Shown: positions 1-10,696, counted from the first letter of the stretch. The stretch: DNA of 64,000 nt from Dryocosmus kuriphilus (GCA_038277395.1 CM076197.1:103566442-103630441), one strand, 5' to 3'. Notes: generated by a model from the letters alone, not told the origin. Numbers and translations: made by a program.

Positions 1-576
1 TCCCACGTCTAGATTCCGTGACACTTATGCGCTTTTGATAAGAGTGTAGTGATTATACCGGTGACTTAAGTAATATTGACCGTGGTAGCCTATCTGGCAA
101 ACATTTTGTACGCGAACAGGTGAGCACCCAATAATTATTCACTTAACGATAAAGGTCACACTCACTTCATTGTGCTTGTGTGTGTGTTCAGACTGCCTGT
201 TGATTTACATATACAAAACATTTATTTTAACTGATAGCAATTCTTCGTCAACCTGCTGTTAACCATTATTATCAATACTGGAGTATTCCAAATACTTTAC
301 ACGTTTTCCATCGAAAAAACAAAAGGTAAAAGTATTGCAGGTCAGGGGTAATCTCGACGTGCAGAGAAGCTGAATATCGGCAAGGGTAATGGGCAATGAT
401 CACGTCTTTACCCCTTACCCTTGCCGCTTATACCCTTTGGTTTTTCTATGTCATTGACTCAGAAAAATTCATTATAAAACTAAATTCGATTAATGTTTTT
501 ATCATATAAATCCAGGAAGTACTGATACTAAGATCAGTGCAAATCAGAACTTTCTCCGATCGATTCCGTATTAGAA
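1..576. other. Intergenic or intronic DNA, no gene seen
   Basis: AT-rich sequence with no convincing exon, RNA gene or recognisable repeat. If the first visible exon of the pointed-like gene at 19,836 really continues an upstream exon outside the window, this stretch would be intronic. Confidence 0.4.
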
Positions 577-1131
577 GTTGAAGCAAATAAATTCTGTCGG
601 TCTTACGATTAAAATTACAATTGTTTATTGTCTTACAATAAACGCTCCAACGTTTCAACCCGCCTTTGGACCTTTCAGGAAATTGCAGTGTCTTAAAATT
701 CTTTATTTCTGTAATGTTAAAGGGAAGACATTTGAAACAAACTCAGTTATACCGAGTCATTAATTATAAATTAACAAAAATAAAGAATTTTTAGAAATAA
801 TAAAATAGACGCAGATATAATACAAAACAACTGACATGAGAAATATTAATTAGGATGCCTAATACGAGAACTTTTATCGTTTTATGGATGTATACGATAC
901 TACCATGTAATACGTCTACTTTAATATTTTAAAAAATTCGTTATTTTTGTTAATTTATAATTAGTGACTCGGTATAATTCAGTTTGTTAAAAAAATTTTC
1001 CCTTTAACTCCCTTGAGAAAGGCCCAAAGGTGGGTTAATTGAAACGTTGGAGTGTTTATTGTAAAGTGATTGTGAGACAATAAACAATTGTAATTTTGAT
1101 CTTAAGACCGACAGAATTTATTTGCTTCAAT
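577..1131. mobile_element. Foldback element with ~210-230 bp inverted arms (IR1)
   Basis: The left arm (about 577-806) is the imperfect reverse complement of the right arm (about 925-1,131). Both begin at the outer edge with TTGAAGCAAATAAATTCTGT and share the block around ACAATAAAC(G/A)CTCCAACGTTTCAA, with an AT-rich spacer of about 120 bp. The short ORFs across the arms are by-products of the repeat. Long TIRs with no transposase fit a MITE or foldback element. Transcription in either direction would give a long imperfect RNA hairpin. Confidence 0.8.
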
Positions 1132-2255
1132 TTATAATGTTTTTATCAGTGTTACGAAAAATAGACTTAAGTTGTCTTATCTGTAAACTATTCATCTATA
1201 TATGAACTAAGGTATTCCTTTATTCATATATATATATTGTTTATAATATTTAAAAGTAAGCTTTATTAAGATTTCATTTTAAATTTAGAATATTCAAAGT
1301 TACTTTTGTTGTAAAATATTCATTCATTGTTATTAAACAAACATTTTTTTTAAGAATGTGAGGAATGTTATTAAGAAACATAATGTTGAAAGTACCTCTT
1401 GTATTTTGATCGTTTATTCTTATTTCTTCCAAAGTAAAACGTAACGATGCAAATTAAAATACGAAATGCAGCTTTTTCTTTATTAATTTTAAAAGGCTGG
1501 TCACCCTGCGAATAAGGTCTGGAGCGATATTGTGCCTCCTGCTTCGCAGTTATCACCTGCTCGTACAGACCAAGTGCGTGCCTTACGTTCTACCTGGTAC
1601 CAAAGAATCTCTAAGCAAACGAGTGTGCTCACATAAATAGAAATATACACACACACTTCTAAACATAAATACACGCGTCCACAAATAGAAATTCAGACTA
1701 AAGTTGGTTTCTGTGTGCGAACCGAGTGTGGGAGAGTTCGCAGGTCACCGGTCTACCGAACAATACGCGGTTTCGTTGCTGTCGAGGACGACTTTTTTAC
1801 AAGTGCATCATACAATCGTCGCGTATTACTCATGCGACATTTATAAAATTCTTTGCCCAACCATTTAAAGGGAAAGACGAGGAGAGAAAGCTCCCAATCG
1901 AGCTCTTTATACCCAATTCGCCAGATAGACAATAGATCCTTTGGCTTCCGAAACAATCCGCGTATTTCTTCTACACTCATCAGAGAACAAAAATTGTTAA
2001 GAGAAACAAAAAAACAAACTTAGGATTATTCTTGGCTGCGAAGAACTCTTTATGACTCTGAATTTCAAAAATTTCAAATTAAGCCCTTTACACTTAAAAA
2101 ATTGTGAATGCATCCTTTCGAAAACAAATTTCTGATTTGAATATAATATTTTCATTGAATATATATATATATGTAGGTCCGACAACTTCGGACCTTCAAT
2201 TTTTTTGAAACTACGTGTACTTACCTAGTTTGATTTTTGATGCGCTGATTACACA
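1132..2255. other. Non-coding stretch with a mixed-composition block at 1,500-1,990
   Basis: Most of this is AT-rich and shows nothing. From about 1,500 to 1,990 the base composition is more balanced, and short ORFs are open on both strands (1,726-1,935 plus; 1,753-1,980 minus). I recognise neither product, and no splice sites clearly frame them. The block is unlike nearby repeats, so it could be a UTR exon or conserved regulatory DNA of the pointed-like gene. That is inference. Confidence 0.25.
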
Positions 2256-2877
2256 GGTCCACAAAAAAAAAAATGAAAAAATTGTTCCAGCAACCAGACC
2301 AGCCTTATTATATGTTTTCGGGGTCGCTGAATCCAAATTCGGGCTCAGTTTTGCTCCATCACGTCAGTTTTTTGAGAAAATTGATGTTTTTGGAAATTTC
2401 TTTGAAACAACGTAGGGCACCATCCTGAAGGTCTAGAGACTTCTAATAGGGCTCAAATTAAAGTTTGAACCTTTTTATTAAGATACTTATATCTAAACAA
2501 ATTTTTCCATCGTCTGTCTTGAGAGGTAATAGGTTTCTGCAGCGCGCGCGCTACACTTCGCCGCTCGGGTAGTGAGCAGACGCGCGCAGGCAGTAAAATC
2601 CCATTACTGCTCAAGATAGATGACCGAAACATTTTTTTAGATATAAGTATCTTAAAGAAAAAGGTTCAAACTTTAATTTGAGCCCTATTAGAAGTCTCGA
2701 GAACTTCAGAATGACGCCCTACGTTGTTTCAAAGAAGTTTCCAAAAACATCAAATTTCTCAAAAAGCTGGCGTGATGGAGCAAAACTGAGCCCGGATTCG
2801 GATTCAGCGACCCCGAAAACATATAATAAGGTTGGTCTGGTTGTTGGAACCATTTTTTCATTTTTTTTTTGTGGACC
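2256..2877. mobile_element. Foldback element with ~270 bp inverted arms and a GC-rich loop (IR2)
   Basis: The left arm (about 2,256-2,524) and right arm (about 2,607-2,877) are inverted copies with a few mismatches. Shared blocks include AGGTCCACAAAAAAA at the outer ends, the segment around CGGGCTCAGTTTTGCTCCAT, and TTAAGATACTTATATCTAAA at the inner ends. The ~80-bp spacer is strikingly GC-rich for this region (GCGCGCGCGCT, GACGCGCGCAGG) and also folds on itself. The ORFs at 2,215-2,415, 2,678-2,998 and 2,719-2,925 are readings of the arms. Confidence 0.85.
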
Positions 2878-3106
2878 TATGAATATGATAGTGAAAATGT
2901 GCGAAAATTTTATTTTCAAGGTCAAAAGCTCAAAAGACTTTTTTACCCCTTTTTCCTTCTATTTTAAAAACCCTTTGTCTGAGCGAAAAAAGTTTTAATT
3001 AAATGAAAGATGTAGAGCATAAAAATGCGTCTTTTTTGTTCCATACATTTTTTATTGTAAGAGTGTTGGTTTTCGAGTAAAAAATAAAAAAAGGAGTCAG
3101 AGTTTT

Positions 3107-3375
3107 GCGGTGGACGGGGAGGCATCCCTGTGACTGGTCACAGAAATACTTTCAAAAATATCACATCTGTCTAATTTTCTTTCTTCAACATCGAATATCT
3201 TGAAAACTCTCACCCCTTTAATTGATCAAATTAATACTTTAAGTTACACCCCCATCCCTTTCCAGTGTTTTGAGGGGGGTGGGGCACTCCTGAGACTGAT
3301 CACAGAAATACTTTCAGAAATATCACATCTATGTGATTTTCTATGTTCAACTTCGAATATCTCGAAAACTCACTC
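3107..3375 (+). repeat. Direct duplication of a ~95 bp block
   Basis: Two direct copies (about 3,107-3,205 and 3,278-3,372) share TGGTCACAGAAATACTTTCA / TGATCACAGAAATACTTTCA, then AAATATCACATCT and TTCAAC(A/T)TCGAATATCT. Period is about 170 bp. It resembles the remains of a longer tandem array. No coding signal. Confidence 0.6.
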
Positions 3376-5580
3376 GTAGGCTAAAAATGGATAGAACCGA
3401 AACGGTTTTTTGTGGCTTTTATCGTGAAGAGTAACTTTGCGCCAATTTTCACTATAATATAAACAAATATAATATAAAGAAATATAATTTTAATATAATA
3501 TAAGAAAATGTTAAAACTGAAAAGAAAGTACATTCTAATTTTCAAAACAAAAAATGTAATCCAAAAATTTGAAGAAAACAATGGTTAATTAAATTTTTTC
3601 AAAAACGTGTCTAGCGATTTTTTACTTTTTGGTGTTGTTACCCATCCTAGAAACGAAAAAAAGTTGAAGAGGACAAGATTCTTTGGTTTCAATATAATTG
3701 AGGCTAGCCCTCGATTGCTTGTGTTTGAAATGTGTTACCAGCAAAGATGATATTTGTTCTCTTATAAAATATGTTTTGCGTAAGAGCAGTACGAAAATTT
3801 AAATAATTTTTTCCCCTCAAAACTCAAATTCCACGCCCCTGGACTTAAGTATTTAGTATGACCACTTTCATTTTTGAATTATGTTTATTTTGATTTATTT
3901 TATTTTAAAATTAAGTCTTGATTTTAAGAATGTTCTCTGCTCACACTCCACTTCAAAATTTACCAATTTTTAAAATTATTATATTATTTTGGAAAATATA
4001 CTGAAACTTACGTTGAAAAAAAAAACAATTTAGGTTAAAATTCTTTATTTGCCAATAGTTTTGTGGATTGTTGTGTTTTTACTTTCGCTGTAGAAAAAAA
4101 CTGTCTTATTGAATACTACTGAATTAACCCTTGTTTGACACACTGGGGTACAGTCAACCCCACGCGTGTTCGTCGGTAATTTGAAGACTTACATTTGAAG
4201 AAATCGGTTAAATTTTTTTAACATACTTAGTTTTAATAATTGCTTATATAACTTACGTAGTGTTAAAAAGTAACTTTTTGACGCCTCCCAAAAAAATGTT
4301 CAAATAAAAATATTCAATACCGTATTTTTTATAACGTTTTCTTTCGTTGGGGTACAAACCATTGAAAGATTCCTTGTGACTGTTTTTGGTTCTTTTTTTC
4401 TTTCAAATTCAAATTATTTAAGAACAATTTTTTTTTTGTATAAAAACCAACCAAATATAGATTTACTACGTTTCAATAGGAATTGCAGTTTTTATGGAAG
4501 CTAAAATACAAAATCCAAATATATTTTTGTTAAATAAGTAATTTTAACCTGAAATATATACTCTAAAGTACTGGCAGATTTATTCCTCATAATTCAAAGT
4601 TATTAACAATGGGTCTATTTTCGACAACTACGCCATTATGAAGGTTTGATGAATTTTGAAATTGTCGGTACATGCGAGTTCAATTTTTAGTTCTTTTAAT
4701 TTTGAAGATTTTGAAACCTAATATGATTCTAACTGCAACCATTTGAATTCAAAGACTTTTTAATTTAAATCCTCCTAACTTGGATGCGTTAAAATTTTTA
4801 AACCTCAGTATTATAAATGTTGAGTTTAAATTTTAAGAAATTACAATCCTAAGGCAAAATATTCTTCTGTTCTTTCCAATTTGAGAGTAAATGCTCATAA
4901 TAGATGTGAAATTGTCTTCTCTGAATTTATACACGCTTCCAATTTGGAAATCAGACAAATTTTGATCTTCTCATAGAAAAACATTATTTTCAGAATATTT
5001 GGCTTTTGTTCTTAAAAATATTGCGAATAAGACAGCATGTGAAGTACTGAGTAATTTTCCTCTTAAATTTTTTGGTTTTGATCATAATGAATCTCAGTTG
5101 ACGACAAAAAAGTTAGGAGTTATTTCTACACACACAGCGTCATAATTGAGGACTTCCGTTTTAAATTGTCAATGGTTGGAACGACATCTGAGCTAGTTCA
5201 AATATTCATAATTTTTTTATTTTCCACCGCCATTCATTCACATAATTATCTTATTTAATTCGTGTTTCGCTTTAATGAATGTCCTAGATAATTTACCGAG
5301 TTAATTTTGATAATCTTGCATAGACTCTTTTTGAAAATTTAATTCAATCAATTAAAAAATCAATGCTGTCATTTAAATTCTATATTCTCCTTTGAGCCAA
5401 AAAACCTTTCATTTTCCTTTAAGGTATTCTGGTAGTCTCTTCTTCGGATGAAATGGCAGATCCTTTTTGTGGTAAATTGGAACTGATCAAGATACCATAT
5501 CTATAATTAAATTTTTTTTCTTTTTTTCCTGATTGATGGAACTGTGAACAGACGTAACTTTGAATTGGGACTGAAAGCGT
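3376..5580. other. AT-rich stretch without recognisable features
   Basis: Homopolymer-rich, AT-rich DNA with frequent stops in all frames. I see no exon with flanking splice sites, no RNA gene and no TIR pair. Confidence 0.4.
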
Positions 5581-6005
5581 TTACTGGGCCAGAAGTAGGT
5601 AGAAAAGTTGCCTTCTGACAAAGAACAGTGGCGCACAGGTTTTAATTTTCAAGAGCCGACCGCCCGACCAAGTCTGGATGCTCTTGCGTAGCAGCTGTCC
5701 ACACTGGCGACTGCCGTTTCGTTTGGTTTGGCGCGTGCCCCGTGACTGGCCACCTCGGCATACAACCTTCTTGATGATGCTTGCTTGCTTGCTTCCTTGC
5801 TTACTTCCTTGCTGGCCGGCTTTCCGAACGTCTTGTGGACACCTGTTCTCCGGCTGATACACGGCTGCTTCTTTTGCTCACTTTCTTCCCTTTCCTCGTC
5901 TTTCTTTTTCTCGCGCTTCTCTGATCTCGCTGGGAATGCTGCTCCTCGTCCAGATTCATTAAACCAGCTGCTCACGACTAATTTGGAATAGAAAGAAACA
6001 TTCAC
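5580..6005. other. GC-richer island with long minus-strand open frames, unrecognised
   Basis: Composition shifts sharply from the AT-rich surroundings and the sequence is not repetitive, except for a run of GCTT/CTTC units at 5,790-5,815. Two overlapping minus-strand frames are open (5,581-5,862 and 5,649-6,005; 93 and 118 codons). The 118-residue frame is rich in Lys, Glu, Ser and Arg and matches nothing I know. Since both frames are open over low-complexity sequence, a protein is not well supported. A promoter or 5' UTR region of the flanking pointed-like gene is equally possible. Confidence 0.25.
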
Positions 6006-6259
6006 ACATGTAAGGTTTAGTTTCCACGTTCGAGAGAAATATGGTCAAATCTGGCAATGTAGGAAGGTTTAAATTAGGGAGAAAGAGAAAAAGAAAATAT
6101 AGGGTAACAACCTGGGAAAATATATCAATAGGGGTGAAAAATGGTATCATAAAACGGATTTATTACGTAGTATGTGGAGGAAGATTTAAATAGTTTTCTT
6201 TTGGGCTTCATATCTAACGGAATTCAAACTTGAGAGCCAAATTGGTGACATTCAAAATG

Positions 6260-6443
6260 AAATATCGTCGTGTCCAAATTACAAGGTTCTATCTCGTAAA
6301 GTGCGAATAGAAATGTCCTATCTCGGAGAGGATCATACAATTTAGATGGAAACTTACAAGCTTCCAGATTTTACCACCGAGATAGAACCTATCAGTATGC
6401 ATCAGCCGAGATTGAACCTTGTCATTCGGACACGTTGATATTC
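6260..6443. mobile_element. Small MITE with ~35 bp terminal inverted repeats
   Basis: The left end GAAATATCGTCGTGTCC... is repeated inverted at the right end (...GGACACGTTGATATTC), and the match continues inward through ACAAGGTTC(T/A)(A/T)TCTCG. The interior (~110 bp) repeats pieces of the same motif (CCGAGATAGAACC). No ORF. No clear target duplication was seen outside the arms. Confidence 0.6.
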
Positions 6444-6966
6444 TTTATTTGAAAACCTTAATTTTTTAATCCTTTTCTTTTGAAAATAAAATTTTAACTA
6501 TCCTTATACATACGGAGAAAATTTGATCTGTTAATTTCATGTCCATTGTCCTGGGCTGACTTGTCTTAAAGTTTAATTTGGACGTTTTCCATTTTCAAGA
6601 AGTTTCATCTTCGATATTCCACACTCTTAGAAATTTCGCTAATGATTTTACTATAAATTTAATGGAAGTAATATGTATATATGTATAGTAAATTCACTCT
6701 ATAACATTTAGTATTCACAATTCTTAATGTAGTTGTCAACTGTCTCAAAAATCTTGGGGTTTCTCTATGTTTCTTTAATTAATTTAATGATTGTGCTACT
6801 GAAAATGAATTCAGTTGAAACTATCAGTAAAGAAAATGATGTATTATAGCTATTTACTGTTCAAAAACATAGTAAAAGGGTGGTAAAATTACAAACATTT
6901 TTAACAGAATTATCTTTGTGGTTTACTAACATCCTAAAGATACAAAACAAAAAATCTGCCCGCTTC

Positions 6967-7212
6967 GTTTATAATTATCACCAATCTAATGGGAACCTGA
7001 CTAGGGCCGCAGCAGGGCCCTTTCTTTGATAGGGCTGTGCAAGGGCGATACCCAATAGACCCCTACTAGAATGTCTAGTAGGGCCCACACTGACAAAAGC
7101 TTTACTATCTTGCTGGTGCCCCGACTAGTTTTCTCCATAAGGGCCCAACTAAAAACAGGGAAAACTAGTGAGGGCCCCACTAGACCCTTCTCGAAATTTC
7201 TACACGGGTATG
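6967..7212 (-). mobile_element. Family B fragment (B1)
   Basis: Matches in reverse the first ~250 bp of the family B copies at 13,398 and 16,454. Shared blocks include AGGGCCCACACTGACAAAAG, GGGGCCCCAGCAAGATCGTA-like sequence and the terminal motif GAAATTTCTACACGGG at 7,197-7,212. It sits exactly where copy A1 lacks about 30 bp of its tail, so it replaced sequence rather than inserting cleanly. ORFs at 7,001-7,234 and 7,071-7,340 are chance frames in it. Confidence 0.75.
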
Positions 7213-7435
7213 AGCGCGCGCGCGCTGTTGGCACTCGCGTTTCGCGCTGGATAGGTTATTTACCTCGCGCTACGCGCTCGGTGTTTATGGATCGTATAAA
7301 CCTTTACATTAAAAATGCCAAAAGAAATTATTTTACTTAAGGCTCTATCGCCCTTAAGGAATACATTCTCATCATTTTCTCTCTCTTTCCAAGGTGAACA
7401 ATCCTGCTTGTTAATATTTTCTCATATCTTGCATA

Positions 7436-8503
7436 CTCTCTAAATCTGAATTAGTAGAAAACTACTAATTGGTAGTAGTTTTCTACTAATTCAATTGGTG
7501 CCGATTCGTTTACTGGCAATTAGTAGAAATCTACTAATTCAATGTATAAGCGTAGCTGACTAAAGGAATTAGTAACTCTACTAAGGAATTGGTAATGCTA
7601 CTACTAAATGAATTGGTTACTGTATCACTATAGTTACTATTTCAAATGGTAGTTTAAAATAATTTTAAAAACTGATTATACAATACATAGAATTTTATTG
7701 AAATTAAATATAAAAATACTGAACATGTGAAAAAAGTAGTCCTCCATACTATACAGTTCGAAGGTCTCCAATTTCTCTGAAAATAAATTTCTTAAATCAT
7801 AACCTTGAAGCGTCTTGTGAAGTAGTTGCACCTTATGAGATAACCTCACTTTCTCTAAGGACGCCTTACCAGTTCCCTTAAAACTTTTCACTACTTTTCA
7901 ATATTAAACTATAACTTACCCATATTGTAAATAAACCTAAAGCACTAATTTAAAAACACTTAAAAATATCCCACGACACTGAAAACTTTATTTCTAATAT
8001 TGCACGCGATTATTGTAGTAGCATCCACTTCGCTTGACACACGACAACACACGGAAAAGCGCGATGGCGATTCATGGCAGCAACAGCTTGCATGCGCCTG
8101 CGTTGCAGGCGATAGACGCCATTAAATTTTAGCGGTATATTCAAAATAAATTTGAACGTATAATTATCTCACTTCAAATTGCGTTTCATCATCAGGACAC
8201 TATAAGAATAAATTCAAATTTTTACTTACCTGACTCCTTAAAGTTGTATTAAGTCAACAAAGCACTGAATCACTCTTCAAAAAGCATTCTTGCACTGTCT
8301 TGAAGACAGAAAATTTCTGCTACTTATTTCTACTCATTGAAATAGTAACTCAGCACTACTAAACACATTAGGTTACTAATTCATTAAGTAACATAAATCT
8401 TACTGTTTCATTTAGTAGAAAGTAATAAAATTACTAATTTGGTAGTCATATATAATGTTACTAATTGCACTAGTCAAATTTCTACTAATTCAGATTTAGA
8501 GGG
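7436..8503. mobile_element. MITE with PIF/Harbinger-like 3-bp duplication (element D)
   Basis: Termini are C(T/C)CTCTAAATCTGAATTAG at 7,436 and its inverse ending CTAATTCAGATTTAGAGGG at 8,503. The host is copy A1, whose intact sequence elsewhere reads TTGCATAGTTTTGCTG. Here it reads TTGCATA-[element]-ATAGTTTTGCTG, so ATA (7,433-7,435 and 8,504-8,506) is a 3-bp target duplication. The subterminal parts repeat ACTACTAATT motifs. No transposase is visible; the 71-codon minus frame at 7,676-7,891 is unrecognised. A 3-bp AT-rich duplication fits PIF/Harbinger, but superfamily is inferred. Confidence 0.85.
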
Positions 8504-9329
8504 ATAGTTTTGCTGAAAAGTGATTTTCTTTATAATTCATAACATATTTCACGAATAACTCAAAAACTACGCGTTTGTTCAAAAAAATGATAGGGAGAAA
8601 TTTGTAGATCTTTTTGAGATGAATAACTTTGTTTATTATCATTTCTTTTGTATCTTGCACATTTTGACGGGAAATTTGAATTTTTGAATTTTTTAATAGC
8701 TTTTTCTCAATTAAAACCAAATCGTGCATTTTATCAAAAAATAGTTAAATCAAATTTTGTAGATCTTTTTGAGTTGAACAATTTTGTTTATAATCATTTT
8801 TTTCGTATCTGAAATATTTTGTCGGGAAACCACAGTTTTTTATGTTTAATAACATTTCTTCGATTAAAACAAAAACCGTGAAGTTTATCAAAAAACGGTT
8901 AAGACAAAATTTGTATATTTTTTTCAGATAAACAATTTTGGTTATATACATATTTTCTGTATATCGCATAGTTAGCCGAAAAATGGATTTTTTGATTTTG
9001 TGAAAACCGTTTTTGATGGATAAAACCCAGCTGTTGGTCAAAAGTGGTTGGTTAACGAACTCGTCCTTACTTTTTACGCTTTAAAGAAGTGTGCCAAAGC
9101 GCAGCCCAATCCGATTAGTCCTTCGAAAGTTATCGTGTTCACAGACTACTACAACGACAGACAGGCACCAACGTAAAACATGTTTTTTCGGATTCAGGTG
9201 GTCATGAAACGTCGACATTTCATGAAATCCGCGAAAGTCAGTTTTCACATAAAACTAATACCTTGTCATTGAGATGAGAATGTAATAAGAAATTCACGTT
9301 TTTTATATACTTTAATCGACTGGCAAGCG

Positions 9330-9376
9330 TGAGAAACATGATGAGAATGTGCCTATCGGGCAGATTTTTGAATAAA
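9330..9376 (+). mobile_element. Solo 3' tail of a family A relative
   Basis: Isolated tail resembling family A: GATGAGAATGT followed by GCCTATCGGGCAGATTTTT. The terminal hairpin stem has decayed. A similar variant lies inverted at 27,332-27,380. Confidence 0.5.
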
Positions 9377-9393
9377 TTTTAATACCTTTTTAT

Positions 9394-9546
9394 TACATTC
9401 TCATCAGAGAAGGTATTAGATTTATGCAAAATTTGACTTTCGCGGATTTCATGAAATCTCCACGTTTTAAGACCTCCTGAATCCAAAAAAATGGTTTTTA
9501 CGACCGTGTCTGTCTGTCTGTTGGCGTTGTCGTCGTTGTCGTCGTT

Positions 9547-9578
<32 letters not shown>

Positions 9579-10696
9579 CGTTGTCGTCGTCTGTTCCCAC
9601 GATAACTTTCGAAGGACTAATCGGATTGGATTGCGCTTTGGCACACTACTTTAAGGTCCAAAAAGAAAGGACGAGTTCGTTAACCAGCGGTTTTTGACCA
9701 ACGGTTATGGTTTTATCCATCAAAAACGGTTTTCACAAAATCAAAAAATCCATTTTCCGGCTAAACTATCAGAGATACAAAAAAAAAAAAACGTAAGAAA
9801 GTAAAATTGTTCATCTCAAAAAAATCTACAAATTTTGTCTTAACCGTTTTTTGATAAAATGAACGGTTTTTGTTTTAATCAAGAAAACGCTATTAAAATT
9901 AAAAAATGTGGTTTCCCGCCAAAATATTCAAGATACCAAAAAATGGTAAAGAACAAAGTTGTTCAATTTAAAAATATCTACAAATTTTGTTTTAACGATT
10001 TTTTCATAAAATGCACGGTTTTTGTTTTAATCGATAAAACGTTATTAAAAATTAAAGATTTCAAATTTTCCGCCAAACTATCGAAGATACGGAAAAATAA
10101 TAACAAACAAAGTTGTTCGTCTCCAAATTGTCTACAAATTTGCTCTCTATCATTTTTTTGATCAGACGCGTAATTTTTGAGTTATTCGTGAAATATGTTA
10201 TGAAATATAAAGAAAACCACTTTTCAGCAAAACTGTGCAAGATATGAGAAAATATTAACAAGCAGAATTGTTCACCTTGGAAATAGCTACAAAATTTATT
10301 TATAAGACTCATCGTTTTACTTTTAAGAATCGAAATCCTGTATTGTAAAAATTTGGAAAATCAAAAAGAGCTTTACCAATCTATAATGTGTTTTAAAGAA
10401 ACGTAATTATCGAGCGCGAAGCGCGAGTGTCATGATGAGAATGTATTCCTTAAGGGCGATAGAGCCTTAAGTAAAATAATTTCTTTTGTAATTTCTAATT
10501 TAAAGGTTTATACGATCTATAAACACCGAGCGCGTAGCGCGAGGTGAATAATCTATCGAGCGCGAAGCGCGAGTTAAATGTCGAGCGCGAAGCGCGAGTG
10601 CCAACAGACGCGCGCCCTAGGCGCGCTCATACTTCGCGCGAAGCGCGGCGCGCGTAGCGCGCGATGAGAATGTGCCCGCGCAGCGGGCAGATTTTT
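9394..10696 (+). mobile_element. Family A full-length copy A2, best reference
   Basis: Most complete copy. The head ACATTCTCATCAGAGAAGG forms a short hairpin. It is followed by a GTCT/GTCGTT microsatellite (9,508-9,592), a conserved block CGATAACTTTCGAAGGACTA, then ~150-bp tandem units starting near 9,805, 9,954, 10,100 and 10,262. The 3' part has a first terminus (ATGAGAATGT 10,435-10,444 plus hairpin CTTAAGG/CCTTAAG 10,449-10,471), several GCGCGAAGCGCG palindromes, and the outer terminus ATGAGAATGT 10,664-10,673 with the GCCCGC/GCGGGC hairpin and AGATTTTT. Asymmetric TIRs, T-tract flanks and lack of target duplication are known traits of Helentrons (Helitron2). A GTCY microsatellite is a known trait of their DINE-1-like derivatives. 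Open frames such as 9,859-10,161 are artefacts of the tandem units. Confidence 0.85.
9508..9592 (+). repeat. GTCT/GTCGTT microsatellite inside family A
   Basis: GTCTGTCTGTCTG passes into GTCGTTGTCGTCGTTGTC repeats. Equivalent arrays sit at the same place in the other family A copies (26,772-26,822; 27,577-27,628; 28,137-28,197; 52,398-52,475 inverted; 52,609-52,660; 55,899-55,982 inverted; 61,012-61,066). When read as protein they give Asp/Asn or Ser/Leu runs, which should not be annotated as genes. Confidence 0.85.

Larger units (their letters stand above)
6951..9283 (-). mobile_element. Family A (Helentron-like, non-autonomous) copy A1, interrupted
   Basis: Minus-strand copy of the dominant dispersed family. 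Its 3' tail is at the left (AATCTGCCCGCTTCG at 6,953) and its 5' head at the right (GAGATGAGAATGT at 9,271-9,283). In between are the family's hallmarks: the CTTAAGG...CCTTAAG hairpin near 7,335-7,360, ~150-bp internal units (8,520-8,990) and the conserved block after the microsatellite (9,050-9,140). Sequence between the tail hairpin and 7,213 is replaced by a family B fragment, and at 7,436-8,503 a MITE is inserted. Confidence 0.85.

Noticed and set aside
5649..6005. 118-codon minus-strand ORF in a GC-richer island as a gene
   Set aside because: A second frame is also open, the composition is low-complexity, and no splice or promoter signal was found; kept only as an unexplained island.
9379..9600. 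Minus-strand ORF rich in Asp/Asn (and similar frames at 11,048, 27,540, 28,126, 52,264, 55,767)
   Set aside because: Produced by the GAC/AAC (GTC/GTT) microsatellite inside family A copies; no conserved start or domain.
9859..10161. 100-codon ORF and similar frames in family A copies (8,496; 8,745; 53,005; 55,488; 61,318; 62,221)
   Set aside because: The frames arise from ~150-bp tandem units, differ between copies and are interrupted; no domain is recognised.
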